A DNA stretch of 64,000 nt. Source: Peptoniphilaceae bacterium. Lineage in GTDB: Bacteria; Bacillota; Clostridia; Tissierellales; Peptoniphilaceae. Below, in pieces: positions 16,106 through 24,377 of the stretch (position 1 is the first letter of the stretch; every line of letters begins with the position of its first letter). The stretch covers positions 1 to 64,000 of the forward strand of contig JAQYPV010000022.1 of NCBI GenBank assembly GCA_028726605.1. The letters are read 5' to 3'. The notes under the pieces are model-generated. The model searched no databases and was not told where the DNA came from. It saw only the letters and a program-made list of their open reading frames with translations. The position numbers and the translations under genes are program-made.

Positions 16106-17395
16106 ATGAGTGAAAGTCTGATTCAGTCCAAATTCACTTCGATTCTGAATCCCTATAAAATCGTAAGTTGTGATGAAGAGACAGATCGCGAACCCACGAT
16201 GCGGCTCATTCACAGCGCGGCGCGGTTGCTGTACATCACGGAGGGCGAAGGAACCATACAGATCAACGAAAAACAATACCGTCTCGTGCCACACACCATG
16301 GTGTCCTTGCAACCATGGGACATCTCGGAGATTGTGGATGTCAAGAAGCCCTTGACGTACAAGCGCATCATCTACAATTTGAATTTCATCAACTTGTTCG
16401 TGCGCTCGGATTTTAACCCGCATCAGATCTTCATGAACCTATGGCAGAACCTGCACGAAGTGCCAGTCGCCCAAATCGACCCCGCTCAATACGAAGTCTT
16501 GGAGGGCATCATGGAGCGTCTGCACCGCGAAGTCGGATCAGATGCCTATTCCTCGGAGGCCGCAAATCAGGAAGCGAAGCCCTTCAGCGAGGTCTACATC
16601 GTCTCCCTCATCATCGAAATTCTGGTGCTCTTCGAACGCAGCAAACACGATGAGGCCCCTGAGACCGAAGCGCTCGATCAGACGGAAGATTTTGAAGTGC
16701 GCAACATGCTCAACTACCTCTACAGTCACATGCAGGAGAAGATCACGCTGGATCGCCTCAACCAGGTCTTTTTTGTCAGCCCTTCCACCATCACTAAGAA
16801 ACTCAAGCGCACGCTGGGTTACACGTTCCAAGAGCTGATCACGGCCATGCGCATCTACAAGGCCATGGACCTTCTGGCCTATACGGACCTCAAATTGCAG
16901 GACATCGCCCACCTCGTGGGCTTTAACGACGCCGCGCACCTCGTGCGCACGTTCTCCCAGCAGGCCTACATGACGCCGAACGCGTACCGTCAGACCATGC
17001 GACGCCCGGAGAAACTGGACCAACTCAAGACCCGTGAGTCGGCAGCGACGCTCGCCATCATCAACGACTTCCTGGCGCAGTACGATAACCCGCAATTCAC
17101 GCCCAAGACGATTGCCAACAAATACCAGATTTCCATCGCTGAACTGAACCGCATCACCATGTACTACGTGGAGCGCTCCGCATCGGAATTCATCGCCTGG
17201 CTACGCGTCAACCGCGCCGCGGAGATGCTCCTGTGCACGGACCTGCCTGTCACGGAGATCGCGCTCATCGTGGGCTTCAACACATTAAAGACGTTTTACC
17301 GCTACTTCCACAAATACTACGACCTCTCCCCGACGGAATTTCGAGAAGAGGTCCACTATCAACACGCCGACGGCACCGTCGAAGGACAGTGTTAA
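16106..17395 (+). CDS. AraC-family regulator with two HTH domains
   Basis: 429 residues. The N-terminal half (about 20-180) looks like a cupin-type sensor (LYITEGEGTIQINEKQYRLVP). It is followed by two complete AraC-type DNA-binding domains: residues about 200-300 (PSTITKKLKR, LKLQDIAHLVGFND) and about 318-415 (LPVTEIALIVGFNTLKTFYRYFHK, YDLSPTEFRE). Normal AraC proteins have one such domain with two HTH motifs; here there appear to be four. The ribosome site GAAAGAGG lies close to the ATG. It is convergent with alaX, overlapping it by four bases. Its location amid arcB/argS/tRNA-Arg and arcACD makes arginine catabolism a plausible regulon, but that is inference. Confidence 0.88.
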   Translation: MSESLIQSKFTSILNPYKIVSCDEETDREPTMRLIHSAARLLYITEGEGTIQINEKQYRLVPHTMVSLQPWDISEIVDVKKPLTYKRIIYNLNFINLFVRSDFNPHQIFMNLWQNLHEVPVAQIDPAQYEVLEGIMERLHREVGSDAYSSEAANQEAKPFSEVYIVSLIIEILVLFERSKHDEAPETEALDQTEDFEVRNMLNYLYSHMQEKITLDRLNQVFFVSPSTITKKLKRTLGYTFQELITAMRIYKAMDLLAYTDLKLQDIAHLVGFNDAAHLVRTFSQQAYMTPNAYRQTMRRPEKLDQLKTRESAATLAIINDFLAQYDNPQFTPKTIANKYQISIAELNRITMYYVERSASEFIAWLRVNRAAEMLLCTDLPVTEIALIVGFNTLKTFYRYFHKYYDLSPTEFREEVHYQHADGTVEGQC

Positions 17396-18504
17396 CGCAG
17401 TCCCATTCGCTCCAACGCTTCGTCCACCGTATAGGGCAGTTGGCCGTTCACGAGTTTGGGCGATCCGCCGCCACGCATGTCGGCTTTGTCTTTCCACAAG
17501 GCTAAGGTATCGCGGGCGCTGTCATCCCCCGCCGCAATGACGATCGAGGTCTTGCCGTCTTTTTCGGACAGCAGGACTTTTTTCTTGCCCAGGGTGAAGG
17601 CGATCTCCTGACCGATGGCCCGAAGGCCCGACACGTCTTCGTCATCGACGACGGCATAGGACGCGTCATCCTGAGCCAGACGTACAGCGACAAAGCCCGC
17701 CTTTTCTTTCTGAAGTGCGCTGATCTCCGCCTTCTGTTGCTGCTCCTGTTCCAACAGGGCGTCCACGCGCGCCTCCAGGTCTTCCTCCAACGTGTTGAGC
17801 TTCGCCATCAGAGAGCGCACGAGGCGATGCGTCTTTTTCAGCCGATCGCGCGTGACCGTTCCCACCGTCAGATAGACGCGTGTGCCCCGGTTCGTCTTCT
17901 CGGCGTTCAAGATGACAAATGAGCCGATCTCACCCGTCGAATGCAGGTGCGGCGTGCCACAGGGCTGCACATCCAAATCGCCATACTTGACGATGCGCAC
18001 CTGGTCGTACTGCCGGTAATTCGGATCCGGGTACTCTATGCCCGGCGCGTACGAGATTTCCAGCGGAATGTCCGCGCGGATGGCCTCATCGATGTAATCC
18101 TGCATTTCGTCCAATTCGTCGTCCGTGAAGGAATCCACGTCCACTTCCATCCACTGGCTGTGCGGATGGACGCCGATGGCCACGATGGTGTGATTCTGCC
18201 GGCGAAAATAGCCGTCAAACAGGTGCAGCGCACTCTGGATGGCCGTATTCTGCCAGCGCTCCTCGGCATCCACCTGCATGTGGATGGGATTCGACAGCGC
18301 ACCGTCCACCTGATGCCACAACGTGCCGTCCACCCATTTGAGGTCCGTCACAGGAAGGCCGTTAATGGTCCCTTTGTCACTCGGCATGCCGCCTTTTTCG
18401 CCCCAGAACACGGTGTCCTCAAAGGCGTAGTAGCCGTCTTTTTCTTCGGCGATGCGGGTGTCGCATTCCAATCGGTTAAAGTCGTCATAATTTCCTAGCG
18501 CCAT
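17392..18504 (-). CDS. AlaX-type alanyl-tRNA editing protein with DHHA1 domain
   Basis: 370 residues. An AlaRS-like beta-barrel start (DTVFWGEKGGMPSDKG) leads to the tRNA_SAD editing core and, after a coiled coil near 215-260, a DHHA1-like C-terminal domain ending in GGGSPKLVNGQ. Such free-standing proteins deacylate Ser- or Gly-tRNA-Ala. The second zinc motif is intact (Cys182-GTP-His186), but the first, normally HxxxH, reads Gln90-SAL-His94, so one of four ligands is missing. Activity is therefore uncertain. Ribosome site AAGGAGG. Its stop overlaps the 3' end of the convergent AraC gene. Confidence 0.85.
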   Translation of the reverse strand: MALGNYDDFNRLECDTRIAEEKDGYYAFEDTVFWGEKGGMPSDKGTINGLPVTDLKWVDGTLWHQVDGALSNPIHMQVDAEERWQNTAIQSALHLFDGYFRRQNHTIVAIGVHPHSQWMEVDVDSFTDDELDEMQDYIDEAIRADIPLEISYAPGIEYPDPNYRQYDQVRIVKYGDLDVQPCGTPHLHSTGEIGSFVILNAEKTNRGTRVYLTVGTVTRDRLKKTHRLVRSLMAKLNTLEEDLEARVDALLEQEQQQKAEISALQKEKAGFVAVRLAQDDASYAVVDDEDVSGLRAIGQEIAFTLGKKKVLLSEKDGKTSIVIAAGDDSARDTLALWKDKADMRGGGSPKLVNGQLPYTVDEALERMGLR

Positions 18505-18527
18505 GCTTTCCTCCTTCTCTTTCTTAT

Positions 18528-18533
18528 ATTATA
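18528..18533 (-). promoter_or_regulatory. -10 box upstream of alaX
   Basis: Minus strand TATAAT 24 bases before the start codon. The best -35 candidate (GGCACA, 16-bp spacing) matches only half of the consensus. Confidence 0.55.
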
Positions 18534-18600
18534 GGCCAAGAGAGCAGAATGTGCCCGTGCTGCCTTTGCATCGACAGAAACTTCGTTCATGAACGCATAC

Positions 18601-18627
18601 AAAAAGCGCCGTAAACCGGCGCTTTTT
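18601..18627 (-). terminator. Terminator of the arcA-arcC-arcD operon
   Basis: 11-bp stem AAAAAGCGCCG/CGGCGCTTTTT with 5-base loop. It lies 33 bases past the antiporter stop. The U-run completes the motif on the minus strand, and it could also act on the plus strand. Confidence 0.88.
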
Positions 18628-18659
18628 CGCATTGCATTCTGCTCAATTGTACTCTGTAA

Positions 18660-20189
18660 TCATACGATCATCTGGGCGACCGTCAGAATGACCGTGCAGA
18701 GGATGGCGACCGCGATGAGGAGCTTGAACACCCACTTGAGGAAGGTCGAGTACTCCACACGCGATGCTGCAACACCGCCCATAACCACGCCAGAGGTCGG
18801 CGTTGCCATGTTCACCACACCGGAACCGGCGCAGAAGATGTTGACCATGACCGAGGGGTTGAAGCCGAGCTGTGCCGCCAAGCCGCCCATGACCGGCATC
18901 GAAAGGCCGGCAAGGCCAGACGTGGAAGGCACGAGGAAGCTCAAGATGAGGTAGACCACGAAGGACACCGGGACGAAGACCACACTCGGCACACCCGAGA
19001 GCAGCTGCGTGCACTGATCGAGGATCCAGAAATCCATGTGCGTGGCCGACATCACGACGGTGATGCCACGCGACACGGCGATGATGAGCCCGACCGACAA
19101 CAGGTCTTTTGAACCGTCGATGAACGCCTCGATGTAGCTGTGCTCATTGTACCCGCCGATGATGGCAATGACGATGGAGCCCAAAATGAACCATGCGGCG
19201 AGCTCCAAGAAGTACCACCAGCCGAGGGGCTGACCGGTGAGGAATTCAGACCAGCCAAAGGCGGCCAGGAACGCCTCTTCGTCTCCATTGAAGATCAGAT
19301 CCTGATACGAAATGAGCGAGACGATCATGACGATGAACATGAGCGCGAAGACGACGAGCACACCCTTGTGGCGTCCTGTAAATTCCAACATCGTGCTGTT
19401 GTCATCCGTACCAAATTCTTCACGCATCACTTCTTGCTCGCGCAGTGAGAGGATGGTCGACCCCTTGTCCTTCTTCACCTTCTTGGCATAGTGCAAGGTG
19501 TAGGCAATGGCAACGCCCACGACAGAAAGCCACAAAACGGCGCCGATGAGGTAGATGAGTCCGCTATTCGCCGTAATGCCGACCGAATCGAGAGCGCTGA
19601 TGGCGACGCCGGTCGCAAACGGGTTCACCGTGGACCCCAACACACCGGAGGCCGAGCCAATAAGGACGACGGCCAGTGCCACCATGGTGTCAAATCCGGC
19701 CATGACCATGGCCGACGTGATAAAGACGTAGAAGCCGATGGTCTCTTCGGCCATGCCGTATGTCGTGCCGCCCAACGAGAAGAGGAACATCAAGGCCACG
19801 ATGAGCCATTCCTCCTTGCCGCGCATCTTATGCACGAGGTGGTTGATGCCGGCTTCAAGGGCGCCCGTCTTCATGACCACGTTCAAAAAGCCACCCAAGG
19901 CCACGATGAACATCAAGAGGTTAGAAGCGTCGACGAAGCCATTCGGAATAGCCATCACGAAGTCTTTGAGCTTGGCCCCAATGACGGTGACGGTTTCACC
20001 CTTGTCGACCATTTCCAATAAGTCGGCGTACTTTTCCGGGTCCAATGTTTGAATGATTTCGTTACGAATGGGTGAACCGTTCAAGAAGAACGAGATAATG
20101 CAAAGAACGGCTAAGACGATGACCAGAATCGTAAAGGCGGACAGAGAATGCTTCTCCTTTTTGGCCGGAGCGTTCGCTTTATTGTCCAT
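18660..20189 (-). CDS. arcD: YfcC-family membrane transporter, probable arginine/ornithine exchanger
   Basis: 509 residues with 11-13 predicted transmembrane segments, a polar N-terminus and a charged cytoplasmic loop near 225-265 (KKVKKDKGS...MREEFG). GSASGVLGSTVNPFATG and PTSGVVMGG are typical of the YfcC/DcuC-like ion-transporter group. In streptococcal arc operons a protein of this family is the arginine/ornithine antiporter, and its place as third gene after arcA and arcC supports that role. The symbol rests on this context; the substrate could also be another amino acid or peptide. Ribosome site AAAGGAG. A strong hairpin separates it from arcC. Confidence 0.75.
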   Translation of the reverse strand: MDNKANAPAKKEKHSLSAFTILVIVLAVLCIISFFLNGSPIRNEIIQTLDPEKYADLLEMVDKGETVTVIGAKLKDFVMAIPNGFVDASNLLMFIVALGGFLNVVMKTGALEAGINHLVHKMRGKEEWLIVALMFLFSLGGTTYGMAEETIGFYVFITSAMVMAGFDTMVALAVVLIGSASGVLGSTVNPFATGVAISALDSVGITANSGLIYLIGAVLWLSVVGVAIAYTLHYAKKVKKDKGSTILSLREQEVMREEFGTDDNSTMLEFTGRHKGVLVVFALMFIVMIVSLISYQDLIFNGDEEAFLAAFGWSEFLTGQPLGWWYFLELAAWFILGSIVIAIIGGYNEHSYIEAFIDGSKDLLSVGLIIAVSRGITVVMSATHMDFWILDQCTQLLSGVPSVVFVPVSFVVYLILSFLVPSTSGLAGLSMPVMGGLAAQLGFNPSVMVNIFCAGSGVVNMATPTSGVVMGGVAASRVEYSTFLKWVFKLLIAVAILCTVILTVAQMIV

Positions 20190-20216
20190 AAAAAACTCCT
20201 TTCTACAAACACCATT

Positions 20217-20240
20217 ACCCGGCCGGGATGCCGGCCGGGT
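20217..20240 (-). promoter_or_regulatory. Stable hairpin between arcC and the exchanger gene
   Basis: Perfect 10-bp GC stem ACCCGGCCGG/CCGGCCGGGT with loop of 4, starting 10 bases after the arcC stop. No T tract follows on the minus strand, so it is more likely an mRNA-stability or processing element or a partial attenuator than a full terminator. Confidence 0.7.
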
Positions 20241-20250
20241 GGATGACAGG

Positions 20251-21189
20251 TTACGAACGAATCACAGTCCCTGTCTTACCTCCTAACGCTTCCTTCGCAC
20301 GTGCGAGGGAAGTAATCAGTGCCGTACCGCCTTCTCTTTGACGCACAAAGTCCAGGCAGGCCTCCACTTTAGGCAACATCGACCCTGGCGCAAACTCGCC
20401 TTGTTCGATGTAGCGCTCTGCTTCTTCGATGGTCATTTCCGCAAGAGACTCTTGCTCGGGCGTGTTGAAGTGAATGGCCACTTGATCCACAGCCGTTAAG
20501 ATGACCAACATGTCGGCGTCGACATCCAGCGCCAGGCGCGATGCCGAACGGTCCTTGTCGATGACCGCCGCGACGCCTTCATAGATGCCGTCTCTTTCGA
20601 TGACCGGCACGCCGCCGCCGCCTACGGTAACTACGATGTCTCCCTGGTCGACGAGTTGCTTGACCACGGGCAGTTCCACGATCTGCTTCGGCATCGGGCT
20701 GGCGACGACGCGGCGATACCCGCGACCCGCGTCTTCCACGAACTGATAACCGGTCTCCGCGGCAATCTGGTCCGCCGTCTCCTTATCCATGAAACTGCCA
20801 ATCGGCTTCGACGGCTTCTGGAACGCAGGATCGTCCGGATCCACGACGACCTGCGTGACGAGGCACGCCACATGGCGGTCCTCCAAGCCCCGGCGCGTGA
20901 GTTCCGCCGCCACCGACTGCACCAAGTGGTAGCCGATGTAGCCCTGGCTCATGGCGCCGCATTCCGGGAACGGCATGGCGGGCGTCTTGCCCCCATGCGT
21001 TGCCGAAAACTCCATGGCGTTGTTGATCATCCCGACCTGCGGGCCGTTGCCATGGCCGATCATGACATCATATTCCTCGGCCAGGTCGACGATGGTTTTG
21101 GCCGTCGCCTGGACCAATTTCAACTGTTCTTCCGGCGTGTTGCCGAGTGCGTTGCCGCCCAACGCGACAACGATGCGTTTTTTCGTCAT
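20251..21189 (-). CDS. arcC: Carbamate kinase
   Basis: 312 residues, amino-acid-kinase fold. It has the N-terminal nucleotide loop ALGGNALG, GHGNGPQVG near 45-55, an ETGYQFVEDAGRGYRRVV region, VTVGGGGVPV and SMLPKVEA near the C-terminus. It transfers phosphate from carbamoyl phosphate to ADP, the energy-yielding last step of the arginine deiminase pathway. It follows arcA by 21 bases. Length is typical for the family. Confidence 0.96.
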   Translation of the reverse strand: MTKKRIVVALGGNALGNTPEEQLKLVQATAKTIVDLAEEYDVMIGHGNGPQVGMINNAMEFSATHGGKTPAMPFPECGAMSQGYIGYHLVQSVAAELTRRGLEDRHVACLVTQVVVDPDDPAFQKPSKPIGSFMDKETADQIAAETGYQFVEDAGRGYRRVVASPMPKQIVELPVVKQLVDQGDIVVTVGGGGVPVIERDGIYEGVAAVIDKDRSASRLALDVDADMLVILTAVDQVAIHFNTPEQESLAEMTIEEAERYIEQGEFAPGSMLPKVEACLDFVRQREGGTALITSLARAKEALGGKTGTVIRS

Positions 21190-21210
21190 AAAAGGCGTTC
21201 TCCCCTGCGA

Positions 21211-22443
21211 CTACTTGGCCAACTCACGGACGAGCGGCATGGACATGCAGCGCGGGCCGCCACGACCCACCGTCAGGTTGTCCGAATCGAGCTCGATGAC
21301 TTCAAAGCCCGCCGCGCGCAAGCTCTCGTTGGTCTCGCGGTTGCGTGCGTAGACGACGACTTTGCCCGGCGCGATGGTCAGGGTGTTGGAACCGTCGGTC
21401 CACTGTTCGCGCTCTGCGGCGATCAGATCGCCACCGCCGCACGGATAGAGGCGCACCTTTTCGATGCCGAGGATGTTCGCGAGGATCTCGTCCAGCTGAC
21501 CCTTGTGCTCCTCGATGATCATCTTCTGATTGTCATAGTCCGGACGCAGTTCGAAGATCTGAAGCGTCCCGGTGATGCCCGGATGATACGTGAACGCGTC
21601 GTGGTCGATCATCGTGAAGACGGTGTCCAGGTGCATGAATGCGCGCGACACCGGGATGTTCAGCGCGAAGATGCGCTCGATCTTGTTGCCTTCCGTCTCG
21701 AAGAAGAGGTTGTGCGCCAAGTTCTGGATGGCGTCGGCCTGCGTGCGCTGCGAAATGCCCACGAAGAGCGTCTTCTCGTCGATGTTGAAGACGTCGCCGC
21801 CTTCGATGTGGAACTGGCCGTGACGGCCGTAGACGTCTTTCACCTGATCCTTGTACTCAGGATGATAGCGGAAGATGTAGTCGGCGTAGATGGTCTCGCG
21901 ATTGCGCGTCACTGAGAACATCTTGTTGATGCAGGCGTTGTTGCCGATGGAGGCAAACGGGTCACGCGTGAAGTAGAGGTTCGGCATCGGATTCAGCAGC
22001 AAGTAAGCGCGCTCCAGCTGGTCAACGAGGAAGTCAGTGTCGACCGGGCCGATCTCCTTGAAGGTGACGCCGGCCATGGTCTTCAGCACGAACTCTTTGT
22101 TGTCCTTGATCTTGCTGAAGAAGTCCTTCAGGATGTCGTGGTAGGTCTTGGTGAAGATGCCCGCATCGTTTAGGAATTCATCGATGAACTGCTCGCGCAG
22201 TCCCGGATTGGCGTCCAGGGTCTCCGCCATGAGGTCTTCCAGATAGACCACTTCAATGCCTTCACCGCGCAAAATGTCGGCAAACGCGTCGTGCTCTTTC
22301 TGTGCCTTCACCACATCGGGGATGTCGTCGAACAACAACTCCTGAAGCGTATCCGGTGTCAGATACTTCAATTCATCGCCCGGACGATGCACCAAAACCT
22401 TCTTCAATGGCTGAATTTCGCTGAATACTTGAATTGGATTCAT
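21211..22443 (-). CDS. arcA: Arginine deiminase
   Basis: 410 residues. It has the family's LVHRPGDEL near residues 17-25, FTRDPF, EGGDVF and a C-terminal [15 protein letters not shown] holding the catalytic Cys. It hydrolyses arginine to citrulline and ammonia in the cytoplasm. I start at 22443 because GAAAGGAAAA precedes it; ten extra codons upstream lack a site. It is first gene of the arcA-arcC-arcD transcript and divergent from glnS. Its leader of about 95 bases contains a hairpin (22508-22529) and a CTCAAA-N9-TTTGAG repeat (22469-22489). Confidence 0.97.
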   Translation of the reverse strand: MNPIQVFSEIQPLKKVLVHRPGDELKYLTPDTLQELLFDDIPDVVKAQKEHDAFADILRGEGIEVVYLEDLMAETLDANPGLREQFIDEFLNDAGIFTKTYHDILKDFFSKIKDNKEFVLKTMAGVTFKEIGPVDTDFLVDQLERAYLLLNPMPNLYFTRDPFASIGNNACINKMFSVTRNRETIYADYIFRYHPEYKDQVKDVYGRHGQFHIEGGDVFNIDEKTLFVGISQRTQADAIQNLAHNLFFETEGNKIERIFALNIPVSRAFMHLDTVFTMIDHDAFTYHPGITGTLQIFELRPDYDNQKMIIEEHKGQLDEILANILGIEKVRLYPCGGGDLIAAEREQWTDGSNTLTIAPGKVVVYARNRETNESLRAAGFEVIELDSDNLTVGRGGPRCMSMPLVRELAK

Positions 22444-22507
22444 ACGTTTTCCTTTCTTTTCAAAAGTCCTCAAACCATTCCATTTTGAGTGATCTTATAA
22501 CTCAACA

Positions 22508-22529
22508 ACAGCATGTGGGAACACGCTGT
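22508..22529 (-). promoter_or_regulatory. Hairpin in the arcA 5' leader
   Basis: ACAGCGTGT-TCCC-ACATGCTGT on the minus strand, nine pairs with one G-U, about 10 bases after the predicted transcription start. It may be an operator or an RNA structure. Confidence 0.4.
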
Positions 22530-22543
22530 CTTCTTTCTTTCCC

Positions 22544-22552
22544 ATCATACCA
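22544..22552 (-). promoter_or_regulatory. Extended -10 promoter of arcA
   Basis: Minus strand TGGTATGAT, an extended -10 with no convincing -35, consistent with an activator-dependent promoter. Initiation would be near 22537. Confidence 0.6.
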
Positions 22553-22663
22553 TAGTCCCATTTCGAAAATAGACAGCAAGCGCCTTTTTTATTGTAGAAA
22601 AAGAGAAACGGGTTCGATCTTTTTTTCGCGCACGATGTCCTCAAATCGAAGGCCTCGCTTTCA

Positions 22664-22672
22664 TGATATAAT
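22664..22672 (+). promoter_or_regulatory. Extended -10 promoter of glnS
   Basis: TGATATAAT, followed after 25 bases by the start codon, with AAGGAGGGG between. No good -35 is seen. Confidence 0.72.
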
Positions 22673-22697
22673 TCTTCCATATGTTAAGGAGGGGAAC

Positions 22698-24368
22698 ATG
22701 GCATACGAAACGACCAATTTCATCCATCAGATCATCGAAGAGGAAATGGCGCCGGGCGGACGCGTCGAAGGACAGGAGATCATCACGCGCTTTCCGCCGG
22801 AACCCAATGGCTACTTGCACATCGGCCATGCCAAGGCGATCAACATGGATTTTGGAACGGCATTGAAGTACGGCGGGCATTGCCATCTGCGTCTGGACGA
22901 TACCAATCCGATTAAAGAAGAGAACGAATACGTCGAGTCCATTCAAGAAGACGTGAAGTGGCTGGGCTTTGACTGGGGCGACGATTTCTTCTTTGCCTCG
23001 GACTACTTTGACGAGATGTACGAGCAGGCCCTCGTGCTCATCCGCAAGGGGCTGGCGTTCGTGGACGATTTGAGCGCCGAAGAGATGCGCGACTATCGCG
23101 GCACGCTTACCGAGCCCGGCAAGGAGAGCCCCTGGCGCAACCGCTCCATCGAGGAGAATTTGGACCTCTTCGAACGCATGCGCAAGGGCGAATTTGCTGA
23201 CGGCGAAAAGACCCTGCGCGCCAAGATCGACATGGCCTCTGGCAACATCAACATGAGAGATCCTGTGCTGTACCGCATCTCGCACACGCCCCACCATCGC
23301 CAGGGTGACAAGTGGTGCATCTACCCCATGTACGACTTTGCACATCCCCTGGAAGACGCCTTCGAAGGCGTGACGCACTCCTTGTGCACCCTCGAATTTG
23401 AAGATCACCGCCCCCTCTACAACTGGGTGGTGGAACACACGGACGTGCCGCACGTGCCCCGTCAGATCGAATTTGCGCGCTTAAACCTCACCCACACGGT
23501 GATGTCCAAGCGCAAGTTGCGTTCGATGGTGGAAGAGGGGCTGGTGGACGGATGGGATGACCCGCGGCTGCCGACCATTCGCGGCTTACGTCGGCGCGGC
23601 TACACGCCCTTGAGCATCCGCAATTTCTGCGACCGCATCGGCGTCGCCAAGACCGACTCCATGGTGGACGCGCGCTTCTTGGACTACTGCGTCCGCGAGG
23701 ATCTGGATCAATCCGCCACGCGCGCCATGGCCGTGCTCGACCCCATCAAACTCGTGATCGACAACTACCCGCAAGGCCGGCACGAGATGTGCACCATCGA
23801 GAACCACCCCAAAAACCCCGAGATGGGAACGCACGAAGTGCCGTTCTCACGGGAACTGTGGATCGAGCGCGAGGACTTTGAAGTCGATCCGCCGAAGAAG
23901 TACTTCCGCCTCTTCCCCGGCAACGAAGTGCGCCTGCAAAAGGCCTACATCGTGAAAGCCACCGACTACGAGACGGACGAGGACGGCAACGTCACGGTCG
24001 TCCACGCCACTTACGATCCCGATTCGTTTGGCGGCAACGCCCCAGACGGGCGCAAGATCAAGGGCACCATACACTGGGTTCCGGTGGATGAAGCCATCGA
24101 AGCCGAAGTGCGCCTCTACAACCCGCTCTTCACCGTGGAGAATCCCGATGCCGAGGAAGCGGACTACCGCGATCTCATGGCCGAGGACTCCCTCGTCGTC
24201 ATTTCCAAGGCCTACGTGGAACCCGCGCTCGCTTCGAACGAGGTGAGCGAACAGCGCTACCAGTTCATGCGCAAGGGATATTTCATCGAGGATTCTAAAC
24301 ACTCCACACCCGAACACCGCGTTTATAACCGCATCGTGACGCTGCGCGACAGTTATAAGCCCGAATAA
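22698..24368 (+). CDS. glnS: Glutaminyl-tRNA synthetase
   Basis: 556 residues, class [16 protein letters not shown] places HIGH at 41-44; VMSKRKL is the KMSKS loop; and LRLDDTNP is typical of GlnRS/GluRS. Length and the C-terminal beta-barrel domains fit GlnRS rather than GluRS. Many Bacillota instead make Gln-tRNA-Gln through GatCAB, so a GlnRS here is notable but common in Clostridia. The start at 22698 follows AAGGAGGGG; the frame continues upstream to 22434 only through the intergenic promoters. The next gene begins 9 bases after its stop. Confidence 0.97.
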   Translation: MAYETTNFIHQIIEEEMAPGGRVEGQEIITRFPPEPNGYLHIGHAKAINMDFGTALKYGGHCHLRLDDTNPIKEENEYVESIQEDVKWLGFDWGDDFFFASDYFDEMYEQALVLIRKGLAFVDDLSAEEMRDYRGTLTEPGKESPWRNRSIEENLDLFERMRKGEFADGEKTLRAKIDMASGNINMRDPVLYRISHTPHHRQGDKWCIYPMYDFAHPLEDAFEGVTHSLCTLEFEDHRPLYNWVVEHTDVPHVPRQIEFARLNLTHTVMSKRKLRSMVEEGLVDGWDDPRLPTIRGLRRRGYTPLSIRNFCDRIGVAKTDSMVDARFLDYCVREDLDQSATRAMAVLDPIKLVIDNYPQGRHEMCTIENHPKNPEMGTHEVPFSRELWIEREDFEVDPPKKYFRLFPGNEVRLQKAYIVKATDYETDEDGNVTVVHATYDPDSFGGNAPDGRKIKGTIHWVPVDEAIEAEVRLYNPLFTVENPDAEEADYRDLMAEDSLVVISKAYVEPALASNEVSEQRYQFMRKGYFIEDSKHSTPEHRVYNRIVTLRDSYKPE

Positions 24369-24377
24369 GGAGGATTC

